IMG/VR virus record: IMGVR_UViG_3300042430_000588
Span: 1 to 23,768 of that record
Reading direction: 5' to 3' (one strand)
From: a virus
DNA length: 23,768 nt
Shown here: positions 1 through 5,982 of the stretch, one piece after another
Layout: every line of letters begins with the position of its first letter
Numbering within the stretch: the first letter of the stretch is position 1
Position numbers and translations under genes: made by a program
Notes under the pieces: model-generated
Databases searched by the model: none
The model's input: the letters and a program-made list of their open reading frames with translations, nothing else
Told to the model about the DNA's origin: nothing

Positions 1-39
1 TCATACCCTCTTAAAACAATAACAGGCTTCAGTGTACCT

Positions 40-56
40 AAGCTAGAAGCTTTTTT
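40..56 (+). promoter_or_regulatory. Short hairpin (5-bp stem, 3-nt loop) followed by T-run
   Basis: A perfect 5-bp stem (AAGCT/AGCTT, 40-44 with 48-52) closes a 3-base loop (AGA), and six T's run from 51 to 56. It could be a weak intrinsic terminator for a gene left of the window. It also has the geometry known for N4 virion RNA polymerase promoters (5-7 bp stem, 3-nt loop), which matters because a polymerase-like virion protein is encoded at 1801-5970. The sequence alone does not decide between the two. Confidence 0.3.
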
Positions 57-94
57 GAAGATCTGACTAGCCGGTTCCTAATAGTAAAAGTTTT

Positions 95-170
95 TGGCAT
101 ATAGCTCAGTTGGTAGAGCATTCGATTGATAATCGAAAGGTCACAGGTTCGAATCCTGTTCTTGAGACCA
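95..170 (+). tRNA. tRNA-Ile (GAT), acceptor stem mismatched
   Basis: D arm (104-119, GCTC/GAGC), anticodon arm (121-137, TTCGA/TCGAA, loop TTGATAA, anticodon GAT at 128-130) and T arm (143-159, ACAGG/CCTGT with a TTCGAAT loop) are all perfect, and CCA is encoded at 168-170. The anomaly is the acceptor stem: the 5' strand TGGCATA (95-101) cannot pair properly with the 3' strand TCTTGAG (160-166), with about three of seven positions able to pair. Either the gene is decayed, or only its 3' portion was acquired, or the true 5' end is different. The Ile call follows from the anticodon. Confidence 0.7.
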
Positions 171-177
171 AAACAAT

Positions 178-251
178 AGCGGATAAGGTGGTCACTACTG
201 CAGTCCCATAAGCTCGCAGCATCACTGGTTCGAATCCAGTACCCGCTTCCA
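178..251 (+). tRNA. tRNA with CAT anticodon (Met or Ile2), atypical structure
   Basis: The acceptor stem AGCGGAT/ACCCGCT pairs at six of seven positions, the T arm (ACTGG, TTCGAAT, CCAGT) is perfect and CCA is encoded at 249-251. The anticodon arm reads GCAGT, loop CCCATAA, GCT-C-GC: five pairs with one bulged C, anticodon CAT at 207-209, and C instead of the near-universal U at position 33. The D-arm region is short and forms no convincing stem. It may be a decaying or unusual elongator Met or Ile2 tRNA; a CAT anticodon alone cannot tell these apart. Confidence 0.55.
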
Positions 252-301
252 GTCACCCTACCTTAGGTGCCGTTGATGTCACGGAACAGGCGTCCTATGT
301 A

Positions 302-328
302 GCTCCCGCATAGTAAAATAAAGGGAGC
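302..328 (+). other. Possible stem-loop between tRNA genes
   Basis: GCTCCC (302-307) can pair with GGGAGC (323-328) across a 15-base loop. It sits in the 84-base spacer between the second and third tRNA, which otherwise shows no T-arm signature and no ORF. No T-run follows, so a processing signal or chance is as likely as a terminator. Confidence 0.25.
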
Positions 329-335
329 AACTTAC

Positions 336-410
336 GGGTGGTTCGTATAACGGATAATACAAAGTGCTTCTACCGCTTGAATAGGGGTTCGATTCCTCTA
401 CTACCCTCCA
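336..410 (+). tRNA. tRNA-Arg (TCT)
   Basis: This is a fully formed cloverleaf. The acceptor GGGTGGT/ACTACCC has seven pairs including one G-U. The D stem is GTAT/ATAC (345-348 and 357-360). The anticodon stem AAGTG/CGCTT holds loop CTTCTAC with anticodon TCT at 369-371. The variable loop is 4 nt, the T arm is AGGGG/CCTCT with loop TTCGATT, and CCA is encoded at 408-410. It would read AGA, a codon favoured in AT-rich phage genes, which is the usual explanation for a phage-borne Arg-TCT tRNA. Confidence 0.93.
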
Positions 411-428
411 ACTAACCTAAGGTAATAT

Positions 429-755
429 ATGAGTAAAAAGAAATATCATGTAAGGAAATTCCTTAATAAAACAACTGGTACAGCTGCTATTGAGATTCAA
501 TCCAGCTACACTGCCTGGAACTTTGATTGTGGAGTTTCATTATCGGACTGTAATCGTAAGATTGATTTGGATTTCCATATGTGGAACCCCAAACAAGTAA
601 AAAATAAAATGGATAAGTTAAATCTTTTAATTGACGAGCTTGTCAAACTACGAAACTATTTAGAACCTGCCACCCAAGACTTTATTAATCTGAATAAGAA
701 CAAAAAGAAAGGGGATGGTCTTCTGAGTATCTTAAACGAGGATGAAGATGATTAA
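429..755 (+). CDS. Hypothetical protein, 108 aa
   Basis: This is the first protein gene after the tRNAs, with an AAGG ribosome site at 419-422, seven bases before the ATG. The product is basic at the N terminus (MSKKKYHVRK) and in a lysine patch near residues 90-95, and it ends in a very acidic tail (NEDEDD). The middle mixes aromatic and Asp/Cys residues, followed by a Lys/Leu-rich stretch (about residues 55-80) likely to be helical. No catalytic motif is visible and I do not recognise a family. It overlaps the next gene by 8 bases, so the two are probably translated together. The position in the small-gene block suggests an early or middle accessory protein. Confidence 0.75.
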   Translation: MSKKKYHVRKFLNKTTGTAAIEIQSSYTAWNFDCGVSLSDCNRKIDLDFHMWNPKQVKNKMDKLNLLIDELVKLRNYLEPATQDFINLNKNKKKGDGLLSILNEDEDD

Positions 756-924
756 CGAATTTGATATCCAAGATATGAACCCAAACTATAACCTAACTCC
801 TGAAGAAATTCTTCATGATGATAGGGCGTATCTATTAGACTTAGAACTAGAGGCATTGTCTGTAGAGATGGGATGGGGTAGCTATCAGTCACCTGAATTT
901 AAAGCCTCTATGAAATTAAAATAA
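748..924 (+). CDS. Small hypothetical protein, 58 aa
   Basis: Two in-frame ATGs exist at 742 and 748. The second is preferred because GAGG (738-741) is six bases upstream of it but would touch the first. The start overlaps the end of the previous gene (ATGATTAA), a typical coupling arrangement. The product is acidic (MINEFDIQDM, then a run with several D/E residues) and has no recognisable domain, hydrophobic segment or cysteine pair. It is probably a small early phage protein; function unknown. Confidence 0.6.
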   Translation: MINEFDIQDMNPNYNLTPEEILHDDRAYLLDLELEALSVEMGWGSYQSPEFKASMKLK

Positions 925-937
925 CATAAAGGACTAT

Positions 938-1093
938 ATGAGTGGTAAAGGAAGCGGTCGCAGGCCGTGTGATGAAGATAAAGTTCGCAGTAACTGGGAC
1001 ACTATCTTCAGTAAGAAAGTAAAAGAAATAGAACAGCTGGAGCTGTTTGATAAAGAAAAGGAAGAAGATGAGTTGCCAAACAAAACTAAGTAA
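938..1093 (+). CDS. Small basic phage protein, 51 aa (GKGSxRRP...NWDxIF type)
   Basis: A short gene with an AAAGGA ribosome site at 928-933 and ATG at 938. The product starts MSGKGSGRRP, continues with an acidic stretch and the segment SNWDTIFSKK, and ends in a charged tail rich in Lys and Glu. The pattern of a basic GKGS-RRP start followed by NWD-IF is one I recall from many small uncharacterised phage proteins, including those of marine and freshwater podoviruses and myoviruses. No function is known to me. Its 3' end overlaps the Dps gene by 26 bases, so it belongs to the same transcript and is probably translationally coupled to it. Confidence 0.75.
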   Translation: MSGKGSGRRPCDEDKVRSNWDTIFSKKVKEIEQLELFDKEKEEDELPNKTK

Positions 1094-1499
1094 CCTTATT
1101 GCAGATAATTTTCTGGCATATTTTAATGCACACGTATATCATTTTAACGTAGTTGGCCCTGACTTTGTTCAGTATCACGATCTGTTCAGTGAGGTGTATG
1201 AGTATTTGTTTGAAAATCATGATACGTTAAGCGAGCAGCTTAGGCAAATGAAGGTTAAAGTTCCCGGTGATCTTAAAGATTATTTAGATAATAGTGTTGT
1301 TTGCCCTTGTGCTAAGGAGTCTGCTGTTAAAGGTATGCTGGTAAATACAAGCAAAGACTTAGATGTTATTCTAACCAGTAGTCAAAAGCTATACGAAGAA
1401 GCAGGTACCGAAGGACATGGTGCCCTTGAAACCTATATTGGAGACTATATGACTGGTGTCTCTAAACTTAAATGGAAGGTAGACTCATGTCTGAGTTAA
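1068..1499 (+). CDS. dps: Dps-like ferritin (DNA-protection / iron-storage protein)
   Basis: The 143-residue product matches the Dps family, whose members form 12-subunit shells that oxidise Fe(II) and limit peroxide damage to DNA. The ferroxidase ligands are present with the spacing of E. coli Dps: His25 (YHFN), His37 (QYHD), Asp52 and Glu56 (HDTLSEQL), matching H51, H63, D78 and E82; the D67 equivalent is Ser41. The start at 1068 is chosen over 1047 because AAGGA (1058-1062) is five bases upstream and the N terminus then begins just before the first helix. The protein is slightly shorter than bacterial Dps (about 160) and lacks a long Lys-rich N-terminal DNA-binding tail. It lies between small early-type genes, overlapping both neighbours. 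A host-derived stress gene is the likely origin. Confidence 0.88.
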   Translation: MSCQTKLSNLIADNFLAYFNAHVYHFNVVGPDFVQYHDLFSEVYEYLFENHDTLSEQLRQMKVKVPGDLKDYLDNSVVCPCAKESAVKGMLVNTSKDLDVILTSSQKLYEEAGTEGHGALETYIGDYMTGVSKLKWKVDSCLS

Positions 1500-1750
1500 A
1501 AAATTATAATATTTTTGCCCTTGAGGGTGATAAACAAACCAATGATATGGAAGTGTGTGAGACTTTAGGTTTAGATCCTAAAGTAGCTTTTACACCTGCC
1601 ATTAATGAAGCTGCTATTAATAAAATGCACAAAGAAAATTACAATGAGTATATTAATCGTGGAGTTTCTGAATTAAAAGCTGCACAACTAGCCGACTCGT
1701 TAGCTGCTACTGCTCGATTAAGAGTTAAACAAGCCTTAAAAGGCCAGTAA
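1487..1750 (+). CDS. Hypothetical protein, 87 aa
   Basis: The ATG at 1487 is preferred over 1472 because a GGAAGG ribosome site (1474-1479) lies just upstream of it. The gene overlaps the end of dps by 13 bases. The product is hydrophilic: the N-terminal half contains LEGDKQTNDMEV, and the C-terminal half is Ala/Leu/Arg/Lys-rich and probably one long helix (about residues 62-85). No recognised domain. It is the last gene before the strong hairpin at 1760-1794, hence the end of the rightward operon. Confidence 0.7.
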   Translation: MSELKNYNIFALEGDKQTNDMEVCETLGLDPKVAFTPAINEAAINKMHKENYNEYINRGVSELKAAQLADSLAATARLRVKQALKGQ

Positions 1751-1759
1751 AAAAAAAAT

Positions 1760-1794
1760 AACCCCTATTAGGAATAATCCTAGTAGGGGTTTTT
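1760..1794. terminator. Bidirectional intrinsic terminator between convergent operons
   Basis: A 12-bp stem (1761-1772 with 1779-1790, one G-U pair, GC-rich at the base: ACCCC/GGGGT) closes a 6-base AATAAT loop. It is followed by a T-run on the + strand and preceded by A's at 1751-1758, which form a T-run on the - strand. It lies between the end of the rightward small genes and the end of the leftward late operon, so it can terminate both. Confidence 0.9.
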
Positions 1795-1800
1795 ATTTGG

Positions 1801-4800
1801 TTAGTATCCGACTAATTTACTTAGCTTAGTAACTTCTTCTTTAATAGAGTTAAATTTATTAATATCAGTATTTCTATCGGCAGGTGATCTGTCAATACTA
1901 CTGTTATTATCTAATAACTTTACTAAGTCTTTAAATGAATTTAAACTTAAGGTATCGTTACCATTAATTTTCTTTAGGTATTTCATAGCACCAGTTATAT
2001 TTGAAATATTAGGGTAAGAGGATTCTAATTGAACATCTCTTGATGTTTTCTCATTGCTTATTTCAAATGCACCTTTTACTTTACCTTTGTTGGGATTCTC
2101 TCTCATCTGAAATGAGGGAATAAACCCAGTACCTGACTCAGGCTTTGGTACATCCATCATAGGTTTGCCAACAATAAAGTCATCTCCAAAAGATTTTTCA
2201 TAAGCAGATACAAAGGATTCATCACGAGCAATATCTTTAGCTTCTTGTTGAGCTTTATAGTTTGAGATATCTGCTTTGGGGTTACCACCGCCGTAAGTCA
2301 TTTGAGCAATTCGGTTAGGACCAGCTGATCTTAATAAGTGCTCAAAAGTTTCTTTAACTGATCTGGGTGCTTCAGAAGCCCACCTAGATAAGTCATTATT
2401 AACACCATCAAGCTTTAGTTCTCTCTTAGCTAAGTTAGCTAGCTGTTTAAACTGGCTAACCTTAACTACTAATTGCTTATGTAACTCGGCTGCTTGTCTA
2501 ATAGAACCGTCTTTACCAATGGTGTTGGTAAACAATGCAGAAGGTTTCCAACCATACTTATTAGCTTCATCTAAAACTTCTTGCATATTTGCTTTACGTT
2601 TCTGCCATTGAGCATCAGTGTAGCCTGATAGATAGTACTGTTCATAACTACCACCGGGCTTTAGCTTGTCAAAAATTTCATCAAAGTAAGCACCCAATGC
2701 AGGGAACTCACCCATCTCACCAATACCTACATAATCATTCATAGAAGCTTTACGCATTACTGCGTCTTCAGCTCGTTTGAGATAGTCATCTAGCATCTTG
2801 GGGAACTTAGAAATATAGTCAACAGAGCTTGGGATAGCTATGTTGTTATAAGCGTTACGGTAAATTAAAGAAGATCCAGCGTTAGAGATAATAGAGTCAT
2901 GTACCCAGGCTGCAGGGTATGGTGCTTTTCTTTCACGACCTTTATTAACAAATAACGTAGTCATCTTAACTAAATCACCGTCTAAAGATTGGATAGGCAT
3001 AACAACCATAAAGCGTTGTTGAGCTGTACCAATAGCATTATCAAAGTAATCGTACTTTTGTTTATATCTGTCAAAGAAAACTTGTTGACCTTTGGTTGCA
3101 GTAGGTTTTAAACCTCTTTGAGTTTGTACAAGATTAAAATCTTGATCGCCGGAACTAATACTTTCAGTCTCATAGTTAGGGGCTCGAATAGCTACCCTGG
3201 AACCGTCTTCTAATGTATGTTCCCACACTACACCGGGATCACCTTTACTAACAACAGGTGTGACACCCGCAGGAGTAAGAATCCAATGGTCACCTGTAGG
3301 TCCGGGGACAATAACACTGGTATTAAGAATAGCAGTATACCGACCAAAACTTTTCAGAATATTAGCATAGTTACTTTGAACAACTTTTCTTAAAGTAGAT
3401 TCTAAGGCTTTAGTTAATTGTTTATTAGCAAAATTACTAGACTCAGAGCCAGTAGAGTCCATCAAGTTCCTACGTAAATCGCCGGGCAAACTATCCATAA
3501 ACTCAGTGACTTGAGCGCCAAACATACTGGCATCTTTACCGTAAGACGTTTGCATTAGAGGGGCTTTCATAAAGTCTTTTGCAACTTTAGCAAGGCCATT
3601 ATCCTTAATTAGCTTATTGAACACACTATCAAAAGCATTAGCTAACTCAGGATTGTCAGTACGCAGATCGTCTAACAAAATTTTCTTTAGCTCTTTGAAA
3701 GCATATTCACGCATGTCAGCTAACTTAGGATTAAACGTACCTAGACGATCTGCGTTTTTAAAGCTACCAAAGAAAAGAGACTGTAAAAAAATACCGTTCT
3801 GATTACCGTCATCAAAGCTGTTATGAGATAAATAAATTGTTTTACCCTTGTTTAGAGGATTAACTATTTCTGCCATATCAGCCCACAAGTTTGTGTTACC
3901 TGTAGCTTCTCCGGGTTCAATAGCCGCCATTAAACCTACAATATTATCATGCTGACCTTCAGGATTTTGTAACCAAGCTTTATATTCATTACCAACATCA
4001 GCTAGTTTACGAGCAATAGCTGGAGTATATCTTTGAATAATATCTGCAGGAGCATACTTAATAATATTAGGCTCAGGGTTAGCCGACACGGCCGTATAAT
4101 AATTAATAGTAGCATTAACCATTGTACCAATAGCAGCTAATTCTTCAGGCTTTAAAGCCAATAAAGCCGCATGCTGTTCTGGACCTGCTTTTTGAAAGAT
4201 CTTAACTGCACGAGCAATAAGCTCTTCAGATTTAGTATCATCGAGAAGCAAGTTAGTGTCTTTGATAAAATCTTTATCAGCAAAAGTAAGCATATCACGA
4301 GTACCTGTTTTGGAACCCATATAGTCTACACCAGCACTTGCCGGGAAGAATCGTTGATTTGCTAAAGCGTGTTTCCACTCACTGTAATTACTACGACCCA
4401 TTAAAGTATTAGCATTTAAAATGTCAAACTGAAGAGCTTTAATTTTAGTGTCAATAACATCTACAGCTTGTTCTACCTGAGCCTCTTTATATTTCTGTAG
4501 TGAACCGGGAACGTTAGCATCAAAGCCTTGATCTGGATCTGTGTTATCGTGTACTGCTTGATAGTCACTCTCACTTACTTTATGTCTTTTAGCGTATACA
4601 GATGTAGACCATTTGATACGACCCTTATCATCTTTAACTGCATTAGCAATAATATCATCTAACCATAACTGTTTGGCTTTAACGTTGTCTGCTAAGAAAG
4701 CAAAGTTCATAGAGCCCATGTAAGTCTTAGTTAGCTCAGCAGCATCAGTCACAATGTCTAAACCCTTAGGTGAGTTTTCAGATACTTGTGGAGTACCCTT

Positions 4801-5970
4801 AATAAAAGATGTGCCACCTGGGTTAGGAGTTCTTGAAGGAAGTCTGTAAGATAATGTTTGACTTACAGCATCTGCCAACCTTTGTAAACCTCTTGCAGCT
4901 TCCTTAGCTTTTGGATTACCAAAGAAATGGATCTTACTAGACTTAGGATCCATGTAAGGAATAATACTACCATCATTAATAGCAGAAGCAACTTGGCCTC
5001 TTGCAATAGTAGATGCCGCTTCTTTACTTAGAGGGATACCACTCTTTTGAGCGTTATCTGAAATAAAGTGATCAACACTGTCTATCAAAGTACTTAACGC
5101 ATTCATATCATCAATAGATGAACCGTTAAGAGATGTGGGTGTATAGCTAGCACTTGCTATACCATCCTGTCTAATTTGATTAAGTGACTGAGACAACGCT
5201 AAACCAGAAAGAGTGGCTAATGGTATACCATACTTTTCAATATAAGGTTGATAGCCTTCTTCGCCTTCTTGATTAACAATAGCAGCAACACCAGCGGGTA
5301 CTTTTTCACCGTTAACCTTAACAGTTGCTGTAGCCTTATCAAAGTCAAACAAGTTATCCATTGCATTGTAAGCTAATTTTTTAAAGTCAGCTTGAGATTG
5401 ATCAGCGTAAGAAGCAATATCCTCTTGGGAACTAAAACCAGAAAGCAATTTACTTTGCTCTCTGGCAGGAGTATTAATAGTAGCTCTTTCAGAAGTTAGA
5501 TTAAGAACACCTTCAATAGCCCCTTGAGTATCTAAAACACCGTTCTCTTGAATATCACCAAAAGCTTCTTGGAAGTTAGGTGCAGCAGCAAGTTGCTGAG
5601 TCTGCTCCATTTGATAATCTTCGGGAGTAAGTTGCCGATATTGCTTTTGACCCATTTCATCTACAATAGGGTTACCATTAGCATCCAACATTACTTCGGC
5701 ACCCGGTACAAATCTAGAACCAGTAGCTCTAGATACATCAGCCATAGAAGCTACAGGTGCTGTGTCTAAAGCCTCGGTTAAGCCACCACGTTTAGGTACA
5801 TCAATATTAAAAACATTAGGTACACTGTTTTGAATAGCTTGGTTAATATCTGAGGCGGGATTAGGCACCTCTGCCTGAGGTACAGTTAAGCCAACATTAC
5901 GGTTAATGTCAGCAAACCTATCTCTTAAAGATAATGGGCCTCCAGAGGAGGTACTTGAGGTAGTAGCCAT
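1801..5970 (-). CDS. Giant late protein with T7-fold single-subunit RNA polymerase motifs (candidate virion RNA polymerase)
   Basis: 1389 aa, last gene of the leftward late operon, with AAGGA eight bases before the ATG. The catalytic signature of T7-type polymerases can be read along it. A motif-A-like segment at 720-730 (DDGNQNGIFLQ) gives Asp721 for T7 D537. Motif B at 798-811 (KDFMKAPLMQTSYG) gives Lys802 and Tyr810, spaced exactly as T7 K631 and Y639. Motif C at 1022-1026 (WVHDS) gives Asp1025 for D812. Upstream, QRFFP (539-543) may be a worn-down form of the DxxGR-V-Y element. The N-terminal ~400 and C-terminal ~300 residues match nothing I know. N4 carries a T7-fold polymerase of about 3500 aa in the virion, also encoded at the end of its late genes; the position after two ejection-type giants suggests the same role here at less than half the size. 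Activity is inferred, not shown: the Arg of motif B is Lys, and the DxxGR Asp and Gly are absent. Confidence 0.72.
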   Translation of the reverse strand: MATTSSTSSGGPLSLRDRFADINRNVGLTVPQAEVPNPASDINQAIQNSVPNVFNIDVPKRGGLTEALDTAPVASMADVSRATGSRFVPGAEVMLDANGNPIVDEMGQKQYRQLTPEDYQMEQTQQLAAAPNFQEAFGDIQENGVLDTQGAIEGVLNLTSERATINTPAREQSKLLSGFSSQEDIASYADQSQADFKKLAYNAMDNLFDFDKATATVKVNGEKVPAGVAAIVNQEGEEGYQPYIEKYGIPLATLSGLALSQSLNQIRQDGIASASYTPTSLNGSSIDDMNALSTLIDSVDHFISDNAQKSGIPLSKEAASTIARGQVASAINDGSIIPYMDPKSSKIHFFGNPKAKEAARGLQRLADAVSQTLSYRLPSRTPNPGGTSFIKGTPQVSENSPKGLDIVTDAAELTKTYMGSMNFAFLADNVKAKQLWLDDIIANAVKDDKGRIKWSTSVYAKRHKVSESDYQAVHDNTDPDQGFDANVPGSLQKYKEAQVEQAVDVIDTKIKALQFDILNANTLMGRSNYSEWKHALANQRFFPASAGVDYMGSKTGTRDMLTFADKDFIKDTNLLLDDTKSEELIARAVKIFQKAGPEQHAALLALKPEELAAIGTMVNATINYYTAVSANPEPNIIKYAPADIIQRYTPAIARKLADVGNEYKAWLQNPEGQHDNIVGLMAAIEPGEATGNTNLWADMAEIVNPLNKGKTIYLSHNSFDDGNQNGIFLQSLFFGSFKNADRLGTFNPKLADMREYAFKELKKILLDDLRTDNPELANAFDSVFNKLIKDNGLAKVAKDFMKAPLMQTSYGKDASMFGAQVTEFMDSLPGDLRRNLMDSTGSESSNFANKQLTKALESTLRKVVQSNYANILKSFGRYTAILNTSVIVPGPTGDHWILTPAGVTPVVSKGDPGVVWEHTLEDGSRVAIRAPNYETESISSGDQDFNLVQTQRGLKPTATKGQQVFFDRYKQKYDYFDNAIGTAQQRFMVVMPIQSLDGDLVKMTTLFVNKGRERKAPYPAAWVHDSIISNAGSSLIYRNAYNNIAIPSSVDYISKFPKMLDDYLKRAEDAVMRKASMNDYVGIGEMGEFPALGAYFDEIFDKLKPGGSYEQYYLSGYTDAQWQKRKANMQEVLDEANKYGWKPSALFTNTIGKDGSIRQAAELHKQLVVKVSQFKQLANLAKRELKLDGVNNDLSRWASEAPRSVKETFEHLLRSAGPNRIAQMTYGGGNPKADISNYKAQQEAKDIARDESFVSAYEKSFGDDFIVGKPMMDVPKPESGTGFIPSFQMRENPNKGKVKGAFEISNEKTSRDVQLESSYPNISNITGAMKYLKKINGNDTLSLNSFKDLVKLLDNNSSIDRSPADRNTDINKFNSIKEEVTKLSKLVGY

Positions 5971-5982
5971 TGTTATTATTCC

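Noticed and set aside
55-84. Sigma70 promoter TTGAAG-18-TAATAG before the tRNAs
   Set aside because: The -10 matches only three of six positions and the spacing is off; not strong enough to list in AT-rich DNA.
38-256. Minus-strand 72-aa open frame across the tRNAs
   Set aside because: It is antisense to the T arms of two tRNAs (WIRTSD and RIRTCD are translated T-arm sequence), a well-known false ORF.
1-430. CRISPR array or origin in the left end
   Set aside because: No regularly spaced direct repeats or iterons; repeats seen there are shared tRNA T-arm sequence.
1047-1067. Longer dps start at 1047
   Set aside because: No ribosome site fits it, and the extra MIKKRKK is not aligned with any Dps; AAGGA fits the ATG at 1068.
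3617-5769. Several + strand open frames opposite the polymerase-like gene
   Set aside because: Shadows of the long leftward gene: no ribosome sites, no protein-like motifs, composition of antisense codons.
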